Shown one piece after another: positions 1 to 5,427 of a stretch of DNA of 6,206 bases. The notes under the pieces were generated by a model. It had not been told where the DNA came from. It searched no databases and was given only the letters and a program-made list of their open reading frames with translations. The stretch's first letter is position 1; every line of letters starts with the position of its first letter. Location: assembly GCA_002297545.1 (NCBI GenBank), contig DBLZ01000122.1, positions 1 to 6,206 on the forward strand. The letters run 5' to 3'. The stretch comes from Prevotellaceae bacterium UBA711. GTDB lineage: Bacteria > Bacteroidota > Bacteroidia > Bacteroidales > Bacteroidaceae. The position numbers and the translations under genes are program-made.

Positions 1-712
1 CGCTGATGTAATACTCTATGGAGCTGACCACGCGGATGTTTTTGATGTGCGGAGTGTTCTCGTCCCTGTTGTTAATGGTGAACTGCCCCTGGGTGGCACG
101 GCGTATCTTGCCAAGCTTGCTGTCGGAGTCCTTGGCAAACTTCTCTGCGGTGAGGCGTGCGTTCTTGGTCGCCTCCTCCACCATGGCCGGCTTGATGCCG
201 TTCAGACCTGTGAACTCGTACTTGACACTGCCCACACCATAGTCACTGGACACCAGGGCTATACCCATCTTCATCAGTTCGGCCTGCTTCTGCATGATAT
301 TGCGGACCTGGTCGACCTTGTTGCTGCTGACCGTGATAATGCTGGTGGCCACATAGCGGTTGGTGAAGTTGGACTGTGACCAACTGTCGGCATATCGGTC
401 GGTGACCTGCGGTGAATTGATCGTTATTTCGCTGTCGGCCAGTCCTTCCTTCTTCAGGAAAGCCAGCACCTCGGCGTTCTTGTTCTTGATACTGCTGTAT
501 ATCGCGGCAGGATCGTTGCCAAGTTCCTTATAAACCAAAGGCCAAATGACCTTGTCGGCCGGAACCTCACGCTCTGACAGACCTTTTACGGTCACTACAC
601 GGTCGCGTTCCATGAGACGATTGGCAAAACCGCCGATCGCATTCTGAACGAATGTGCCGAATACAACCAAGCCCAAGGCGAGGATGAGCGCCTCTACATA
701 GTAATGTTTCAT
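1..712 (-). CDS. SIMPL domain (DUF541, YggE-like) protein, 3' end cut by window edge
   Basis: The minus strand reads open from an ATG at 712 to the left edge, giving 237 residues without a stop. The protein begins MKHYYVEALILALGLVVFG. Residues 8-28 form one hydrophobic segment, either an uncleaved signal or a membrane anchor, so the rest is probably periplasmic. The body matches my memory of Bacteroidetes SIMPL proteins: VVTVKGLSEREVPADKVIWP near 39-58, a helical stretch KVDQVRNIMQKQAELM near 132-147, YEFTGLNGIKPAMVEEATKNA near 165-185, and AEKFAKDSDSKLGKIRRATQGQ near 189-210. Family members are about 230-250 residues, so probably only a few codons are missing. The biochemical role of the family is not settled; YggE has been linked to oxidative stress in E. 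coli. The start is the only ATG ahead of the hydrophobic segment. No Shine-Dalgarno or clear -7 box is visible upstream, so its promoter is unknown. Family call firm, function open. Confidence 0.9.
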   Translation of the reverse strand, partial: MKHYYVEALILALGLVVFGTFVQNAIGGFANRLMERDRVVTVKGLSEREVPADKVIWPLVYKELGNDPAAIYSSIKNKNAEVLAFLKKEGLADSEITINSPQVTDRYADSWSQSNFTNRYVATSIITVSSNKVDQVRNIMQKQAELMKMGIALVSSDYGVGSVKYEFTGLNGIKPAMVEEATKNARLTAEKFAKDSDSKLGKIRRATQGQFTINNRDENTPHIKNIRVVSSIEYYIS

Positions 713-756
713 GTTTCAAACAATTTAGGGGTTAATATCATCAAGTGAGCCTGAAA

Positions 757-771
757 ACGCACCACGTGCGT
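757..771 (-). terminator. Weak candidate terminator after the M60 peptidase gene
   Basis: ACGCAC (757-762) and GTGCGT (766-771) form a perfect 6-bp stem around a 3-base loop. Read on the minus strand, the stem is followed directly by TTTT (complement of 754-757, one base shared with the stem). It lies about 95 bases past the peptidase stop and 45 bases before the SIMPL start. The stem is short and the T-run is minimal, so it may only weaken read-through, or be chance. Confidence 0.3.
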
Positions 772-804
772 GCGTCACAGGACTGTTTACTCAGATGGCA
801 TCAA

Positions 805-847
805 GTACCGCCCCTCCTCATGTATATAAATAAGGTATAGGCGGCAC
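805..847 (-). repeat. Inverted repeat just downstream of the M60 stop codon
   Basis: GTACCGCC (805-812) can pair with GGCGGCAC (840-847) along eight positions, one being a G-U pair in minus-strand RNA. The loop is 27 bases, AT-rich, and contains a possible inner CCT/AGG pairing. It begins 18 bases after the peptidase stop codon and would sit at the 3' end of that message. No T-run follows, so it is not a classic intrinsic terminator; it could protect the transcript end or be coincidental. Confidence 0.3.
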
Positions 848-864
848 CTGAATGTGTATCGGGA

Positions 865-3800
865 TTACATCACGACAATCTTCTTGCCGGAAGATGTCAC
901 ATACACGTGACCTCTCTCGGGCTTGTCAATACGCACACCGTTGAGGTCATACAAGACTGCATCGACACCATTGCCCTCCACATCGGCAATGCCGGTGGAC
1001 ATGCTCTCACGTGTACGCAGGTACAAGCTGTTTACGCCGTCCAGTTCCGTAGTAATCATGTAGGCACGGTTTTGAGGTATTTCCTTACGTGCAACTGCGG
1101 ATTTCATCATGGCTGATGCCCCAGCCTCGGTAGACACGCCGGCATTGTATATGCCGGTGGAGCTGCCTATACCGGTAAGTTTCAGCGTGGTGCCTTTCAG
1201 TTTGTTGGTCATGTCCATTGGGGCCACGGCCTCGGGATGTATTGTCAGCTGATACTTGCCGGCCTTGGCATTCAACAGCACGGGCATGCCAGCGGGCAAC
1301 AGGCTGCCTGGCACAGCATCCAGAACAGCATACGTGTACTCGTCCGCGCCATAGTGGTGAGCCGATACTTCGCCAATGACATAGGCCGTCATGCCGGCGG
1401 GCAATTCCAGCGGCATGGGATAGCATGCTGTATAGTAGCCAGAGGAAGGAATGGTGACGTTGATAGAGCTGACCTCCTCGACCGTCCAACAACTGTTGGA
1501 GTCGCTGGCACCACCGGACCAATAGCCCGTTGTAGTGCCGGAGTGGGCATTAAGGTAGCGCTTGATGGTATTGGAGCGGAAGACATATTCGTCATAGACC
1601 TCGTCCACACACTGGATGGTCCATGTGGAAGCCTGGTTCTTAGGCACCAGCGACGTTATCACCTCATCGGCCGTACCAGGGAGATACATACCGCTCTGCG
1701 GATTTAGGATATAGCAGTTGCTACCATCCTTCTCCACGGTCCAAATCTGATCCATGGATGCACTTCTGGCCGCACGAGCAACGTTCCAGTCTATGATGCC
1801 GGCACGGTCAATGCTGGTGCTGGAGCCGCAACTCAGCGCGTTGCCACGGCCGGAGTTGGTGATGGTATAGTACTTGCCCACGTCCATGCCCTTGACCTTA
1901 TTGGACTTCTCGAATATCTTCTTGCGTGTACCGTCGTAGCCCACTGCCATGATGTAGGCCGCAGCTTCTGTCTCGTCCTCGCTTGACGGATAGAGAACCT
2001 GTGTGAACGAATGTGCATCGTTGCTGCCCAAGCCATACATGGTGATGCGTACCAGTGAGCCGGCAGCATTGTAGGTCTCGAAGGCCACGGCATTCTTCAC
2101 GGCGGAATGCTGCACGGTAACCTTCTCGTTGGCATACGTGCAACCGGTGCCCAGTTGCTTGGGTACCTCCAGCTGAAGCCTGTCGCGGTAGATGGTGTAG
2201 TTGTGACCGGTGATATAGTTGATCTCGTCCGTCACCTCGGCATAACCCTGCTTGGCAACGTGCGCTTTCAGATTGTCTATCATCTCCTGGCTGATCTTGT
2301 TCCATCCGGCACCATAGTCCTCTATGTACGCACTGATGGGTCTGAGCATACCGGCCTTCTCAAAAAACGGCAGCAGGTTCATACGTGCGCTGTCGCAGGC
2401 CAGTTTCATGAAGTTCATCTGCAGCTTGCCATTGGTATTGTATGTGGACGTATAGTCGTCGGTGTTGCGGATACCCTCTATCACCATGGAGATGATGTAT
2501 GGGCAACGTTCCGCCAATATGCCCCAAAGGTTCAGCTGCCAGAACGGTGCAAGCTTGACGAAATGGTCATAGTTTCGGGACTCCGTGGTGACGATACCCA
2601 GGTATTTGCCGTCGTAATCATAGTTGTCCACAGTCTTGGTGGATGGTTTGGTTCCGTGATAGTCGGGACCATCCTGCAACTGCCACTGCACACCCTTGCG
2701 CAGACCCTCCTCGAAGTACGTCTGCATACGTCCGCCGCGCATGCCGCTATAGTCGTTCACGCCGGACACCTCGTCCTCCAGACGCAGGTTATAGGGGTGT
2801 GCCGAGCACATGATCTCAGCCCAGGAAGCATAAATGTTGTTGGTGGTCTCGCCGCAACCGCTCCACTTGAAGCCGTCAATCTGGTTGTTGTGTCCCCATT
2901 CGTGGCCCACTCCCCAGAAGCCAAAGTCCTTGGCATCGGGAGTCATGATGGCACCCAAAGAGTTGATATGACAATAGGCTCCGTCGCCGGTGGCGGCCAT
3001 GAAACCATACGTGGTGGCATAGAAGAGCTGGCGGTTCTTGGTCTGACGGCCATAGCGTTCCAGCCCCAGCATATCGCGCTCGGCCCACTGGACGTTCTGA
3101 TAGAGACTCATCAGAGAGTCGATGTTCTCAGGGCAATAACGCTTCCAAGAACATACAGGATAGGCAAGCTGGGCGTGTTGGCTACGGACGATGATGATGG
3201 AGCTGTCCTTTGCACTGAACGGAGCCAGCATATTTTTCCAGTCCTCGTTGGTCATAGTGCCCTTGTCCCAGTATCCGCGCACAGGAGCATTGACAAAGTG
3301 CACCTTCACGTTGGGCGCCGTCCGATAGTTGTCGGTATAGTAATCCACGAAGACATTACCTTCGGTAGTGGCCGTTATCTTATTCAAGCCATTTGTGAGG
3401 CTATACGTGCTACTGTTTTCATTTTTAAGCCAGTTGCCTATCTTCAGGCCCACGCGATCCGAGCCGATACCGCTGACCGCCACGTAGCACTCCTCACCGG
3501 CCTTCAGGTAAATGCCCGTGGGGTTCTCCCATTGGCTGTAGGGGGAACTGGTCTTCAGTTCGCGCTGGAGGGAGAATACGTCGCGATAGGCCTCGTACTC
3601 GGCCACGCGGAACTTACGGTATCCCTCGGCATCGGTCAGAAGATTGTCCACCAGGGTCTTCAGAGTGGCATCCTCTATGCCCTCAGACGATGTCACACCG
3701 GGTTTCAACTCAGAGAACAACGGGTCAGAAAAGTAGGTCTGCCACAATTCCTGGGTGGTATTGTCCGTGTAATAGGCCTCTATCTCGGCAGCCGTGGCAT

Positions 3801-4260
3801 AGCCGTTGGCACCGCTGTTGATTGTAAACCGGACACGCTTGACACGGTCTACGCCGCCTTCGCCCATGGAAAACTCGTAGGGTGAGGCGCTGCCTCCAAG
3901 AGAGTACTCGCCCAGGGTTGTGAACTGGGAGCCAAAGATACCCACGGCGTATTCCACCTTCACACGGTCCCAGTTGCCGTTGCTGTTGCCGGTACGGGGC
4001 ACATAGCGCAGCAAGTCTATGTGGCTCGGAGCGGCAAATTCGATGGTGAACGTGATAGGGAAATTGTTGCAGTCCGACCACTTGGCACTCCAGAACGTAG
4101 CGGGATCGCCGTCTATGGCATACTTGGCCGGACCTTCACTACCGTCATGGTCTCCCTCCACACTTGAGGCCGTTGCCTTGCTGACCTCCACTTTCTTCAA
4201 CTCTGCATGCGACAGCAATGGCAGGCACATGCAGGCGCAGATGAGTAATAGCTTCTTCAT
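865..4260 (-). CDS. Secreted M60-family zinc metallopeptidase with F5/8C, beta-trefoil and T9SS-like tail
   Basis: This 1131-residue protein is a predicted exported gluzincin of family M60, whose characterised members cut mucins and other O-glycoproteins. Residues 1-19 are a signal peptide (MKKLLLICAC..LLSHA). Residues 22-165 resemble an F5/8 type C (CBM32-like) domain, with ASS, AIDGDPATFW and YVPRTGNSNG. A beta-rich segment at 246-330 precedes the catalytic domain at about 340-645. The zinc site is HEWGH at 453-457. The third ligand is probably E471 in GETTNNIY, by analogy with M60 relatives, with E482 as the alternative. Residues 795-930 form a ricin-like trefoil with tryptophans 840, 880 and 925 in repeated QIWTVE/STWTIQ/SCWTVE strands. 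The tail (1089-1131, with VLYDLNGVRIDKPERG and GKKIVVM) resembles type A T9SS sorting domains. The frame stays open to an ATG at 4446, but 4260 is chosen because it starts the signal peptide and because a -7 box at 4298-4305 lies inside the longer version. Substrate is inferred from family only. Confidence 0.93.
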   Translation of the reverse strand: MKKLLLICACMCLPLLSHAELKKVEVSKATASSVEGDHDGSEGPAKYAIDGDPATFWSAKWSDCNNFPITFTIEFAAPSHIDLLRYVPRTGNSNGNWDRVKVEYAVGIFGSQFTTLGEYSLGGSASPYEFSMGEGGVDRVKRVRFTINSGANGYATAAEIEAYYTDNTTQELWQTYFSDPLFSELKPGVTSSEGIEDATLKTLVDNLLTDAEGYRKFRVAEYEAYRDVFSLQRELKTSSPYSQWENPTGIYLKAGEECYVAVSGIGSDRVGLKIGNWLKNENSSTYSLTNGLNKITATTEGNVFVDYYTDNYRTAPNVKVHFVNAPVRGYWDKGTMTNEDWKNMLAPFSAKDSSIIIVRSQHAQLAYPVCSWKRYCPENIDSLMSLYQNVQWAERDMLGLERYGRQTKNRQLFYATTYGFMAATGDGAYCHINSLGAIMTPDAKDFGFWGVGHEWGHNNQIDGFKWSGCGETTNNIYASWAEIMCSAHPYNLRLEDEVSGVNDYSGMRGGRMQTYFEEGLRKGVQWQLQDGPDYHGTKPSTKTVDNYDYDGKYLGIVTTESRNYDHFVKLAPFWQLNLWGILAERCPYIISMVIEGIRNTDDYTSTYNTNGKLQMNFMKLACDSARMNLLPFFEKAGMLRPISAYIEDYGAGWNKISQEMIDNLKAHVAKQGYAEVTDEINYITGHNYTIYRDRLQLEVPKQLGTGCTYANEKVTVQHSAVKNAVAFETYNAAGSLVRITMYGLGSNDAHSFTQVLYPSSEDETEAAAYIMAVGYDGTRKKIFEKSNKVKGMDVGKYYTITNSGRGNALSCGSSTSIDRAGIIDWNVARAARSASMDQIWTVEKDGSNCYILNPQSGMYLPGTADEVITSLVPKNQASTWTIQCVDEVYDEYVFRSNTIKRYLNAHSGTTTGYWSGGASDSNSCWTVEEVSSINVTIPSSGYYTACYPMPLELPAGMTAYVIGEVSAHHYGADEYTYAVLDAVPGSLLPAGMPVLLNAKAGKYQLTIHPEAVAPMDMTNKLKGTTLKLTGIGSSTGIYNAGVSTEAGASAMMKSAVARKEIPQNRAYMITTELDGVNSLYLRTRESMSTGIADVEGNGVDAVLYDLNGVRIDKPERGHVYVTSSGKKIVVM

Positions 4261-4297
4261 GGTTGTATAACACATTAAATTATATCTTAACTGAGTC

Positions 4298-4305
4298 CAA
4301 AGATA
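4298..4305 (-). promoter_or_regulatory. Bacteroidetes -7 promoter box for the M60 peptidase gene
   Basis: The minus strand reads TATCTTTG, an exact match to the Bacteroidetes -7 consensus TAnnTTTG. It ends 37 bases before the peptidase ATG at 4260, which would give a 5' leader of roughly 30 bases. No good TTTG -33 element is visible at the expected distance. Its position supports 4260 as the translation start, since the upstream in-frame ATG at 4446 would lie before the transcription start. Confidence 0.6.
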
Positions 4306-4393
4306 GTAATTATTCTTGACATTGGAGTCGTGAGCCACCTTAATAATATATAAAGCCGTACTTTCCGTGGCATGCAAAATGCCAAGCCAAGGC

Positions 4394-4422
4394 TCCACTG
4401 CCCCGCCCCCACGGCGAGTGGA
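4394..4422. repeat. GC-rich inverted repeat upstream of the M60 promoter
   Basis: TCCACT (4394-4399) and AGTGGA (4417-4422) are perfect inverted copies flanking a C-rich core. Within the core, CGCC (4404-4407) can pair with GGCG (4413-4416), stacking directly on the outer right arm but leaving a bulge on the left. It sits about 90 bases upstream of the peptidase -7 box, outside any credible gene, and has no T-run. It could be an operator, a residual repeat or chance. Confidence 0.35.
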
Positions 4423-4429
4423 CCGAATG

Positions 4430-4470
4430 AACCGGTTTATGAGCACGCAAAAACCCGTTTATGAAGGCAC
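4430..4470. repeat. Imperfect tandem duplication of a 17-19 base motif
   Basis: AACCGGTTTATGAGCAC (4430-4446) and AACCCGTTTATGAAGGCAC (4452-4470) match except for one substitution and a two-base insertion. The second copy forms the left arm of the adjacent hairpin. The first copy could also pair, with one mismatch, with the right arm at 4471-4481. The first copy starts with the 8-bp palindrome AACCGGTT. This may be a local duplication of a terminator arm. Confidence 0.55.
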
Positions 4471-4482
4471 ATAAACGGGTTT
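4451..4482 (-). terminator. Strong hairpin, likely terminator of the Spy-like gene
   Basis: AAACCCGTTTATG (4451-4463) pairs perfectly with CATAAACGGGTTT (4470-4482): 13 base pairs around a 6-base loop. On the minus strand the stem runs into TTTTT (the last three stem bases plus two more), as expected of an intrinsic terminator for the minus-strand gene that ends at 4618. On the plus strand the following bases are only ATT, so termination in that direction is less convincing. It lies about 135 bases past the stop codon, leaving a rather long 3' untranslated stretch. Confidence 0.7.
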
Positions 4483-4617
4483 ATTCAAGCGTAACACCAC
4501 TGGGCGTGGGGCACAGGCACACGAGACGGTAGGTATCGCCACTCCGGCTTCGGGGCATGTGTCCATGGGGCATCACTACGGACAATGTATCTGTGTAACC
4601 CGCATTTTGGGGCACGC
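4483..4617. other. Non-coding stretch after the Spy-like gene
   Basis: This 135-base stretch lies between the stop codon of the Spy-like gene and the strong hairpin, and completes the 357-base gap between that gene and the peptidase. It is GC-rich with runs such as GGGGC and short CCGG/CTTCGG patterns, but I see no gene, tRNA or convincing structure. Open frames crossing it begin inside the neighbouring gene in other frames and have no start or ribosome-binding context of their own. Confidence 0.5.
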
Positions 4618-5136
4618 TCAACGCATGGAGCAGCAGCCGGCCATACGTCCGTGGCGATTGTCCTTACCCTTACGCATGTTGGGACAGGAGTCGTTGTGGT
4701 GCTTGGCACCATGGCCATCCTTATTCAAGAGAGCGGCAGCCTGCATGGGCTTCAGGGTCTTGCGCAACTTGCCATAGTATTTTTCTTGTAATTTCAACAC
4801 CTCCATGCGGCCGGCATAGCGTGCCTTAACCATGGCATCCTGCTGTTCCTCCGTGGGTTTCACACCCTTGGCTGGCTTCTGTACACGGCACTTCTCCATG
4901 ATGCTCTTGCGCTCCTTGTGGTACTGTTCCATCAGGTCCTTCACGGCGGCACGGTCGGTCTCGCTCAACTCATTCATGAAATTCATACGGCCGGGGCGCT
5001 GACCCTTACCGGGCTTTTGGCCATGAAACCGGCACACCTTTTTGCAGTTGGCCGTGTCGGCACAGCAGTTTTCCATGTTCTGTGCACCAGCCACCATGGC
5101 GATGCTTGCGAACAGCATAAACAATGTCTTTCTCAT
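4618..5136 (-). CDS. Small exported Spy/CpxP-like protein with Cys/His-rich ends
   Basis: The product is 172 residues. Residues 1-18 (MRKTLFMLFASIAMVAGA) are a signal peptide with a probable cut before QN, so the mature protein should be periplasmic. The core at 52-136 is charged and helical. It has two spaced LTxxQ-like positions, LSETD at 57-61 and LKPMQ at 128-132, as in Spy/CpxP/ZraP envelope chaperones and metal-responsive proteins. The ends are unusual. The N-terminal mature region has Cys 24, 25, 31, 35 and His 38; the C-terminal tail has His 142, 146, 147, 162, Cys 151, 168, 169 and several Met, close to the stop. This suggests metal binding or redox activity, which is inference. The frame is open further upstream to 5295, but 5136 is chosen because it begins the signal peptide. 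No clear promoter is seen; TACCATTG (minus strand, 5201-5208) is one mismatch from the -7 consensus. Family call is tentative. Confidence 0.8.
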   Translation of the reverse strand: MRKTLFMLFASIAMVAGAQNMENCCADTANCKKVCRFHGQKPGKGQRPGRMNFMNELSETDRAAVKDLMEQYHKERKSIMEKCRVQKPAKGVKPTEEQQDAMVKARYAGRMEVLKLQEKYYGKLRKTLKPMQAAALLNKDGHGAKHHNDSCPNMRKGKDNRHGRMAGCCSMR

Positions 5137-5321
5137 AATAAACAGGTCTTTCTTGGTTTGACAATAATGTAACGTTCCTCGGCCCGTGTTGGCGGGCATA
5201 CAATGGTATGACACCATGGGGATGAAATGGTTTAATACGCCAATGCAAATTGCCGCATTTGTGTCACCGGAACACGGTGTAACGATAGCATTCACGCGAA
5301 AGACTTGAGGTGAAACCGTGC

Positions 5322-5352
5322 CTATGCTCTATTTTTTATACCGTTCGCATAG
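5322..5352. repeat. Inverted repeat spanning the -33 region of the receptor promoter
   Basis: CTATGC (5322-5327) and GCATAG (5347-5352) are perfect inverted copies 19 bases apart, flanking a T-rich tract. The right half covers the expected -33 position of the promoter whose -7 box is at 5372-5379. A spaced palindrome here could be an operator, but six-base arms at this distance can easily arise by chance. Confidence 0.3.
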
Positions 5353-5371
5353 CCGTTTTCCGTTTTTTGCC

Positions 5372-5379
5372 TATATTTG
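5372..5379 (+). promoter_or_regulatory. Bacteroidetes -7 promoter box for the TonB-dependent receptor
   Basis: TATATTTG matches the -7 consensus TAnnTTTG exactly. It lies 48 bases before the receptor ATG, giving a predicted leader of about 40 bases that is strongly A-rich (AAAATAAAACAACAAACC), typical of Bacteroidetes leaders that lack a Shine-Dalgarno sequence. No clear TTTG -33 element is found at the usual spacing. It is the best promoter in the 291-base divergent spacer between the two flanking genes. Confidence 0.7.
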
Positions 5380-5427
5380 CAGCGTTAAAATAAAACAACA
5401 AACCTTTATTAACTTAAATCAATCATT

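Noticed and set aside
47..379. A 110-codon plus-strand frame opposite the SIMPL gene
   Set aside because: The minus strand here encodes a recognisable SIMPL protein. The plus-strand translation has no matching family and no promoter.
1237..1707. A 156-codon plus-strand frame inside the 3' part of the M60 gene
   Set aside because: It overlaps the trefoil and C-terminal regions of the peptidase on the other strand and shows no family resemblance; it is a shadow frame.
2107..3885. A 592-codon open frame on the plus strand, antisense to the M60 gene
   Set aside because: It lies wholly inside the peptidase gene, has no recognisable domain or signal, and its His/Val/Gly-rich composition is what the complement of a GC-rich gene gives. 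The opposite strand encodes a clear conserved protein.
4485..4718. A minus-strand frame crossing the end of the Spy-like gene into its 3' untranslated region
   Set aside because: It starts inside the Spy-like gene in another frame, is Pro/Arg-rich and has no start context; not supported as a gene.
4918..5172. A plus-strand frame opposite the Spy-like gene and its signal peptide
   Set aside because: It is antisense to a credible exported protein and has no recognisable domain or ribosome-binding context.
5182..5197. Short GCCCG/CGGGC hairpin upstream of the Spy-like gene
   Set aside because: A five-base stem with a six-base loop and no T-run is too weak to call a terminator or riboswitch; no known leader motif was seen around it.
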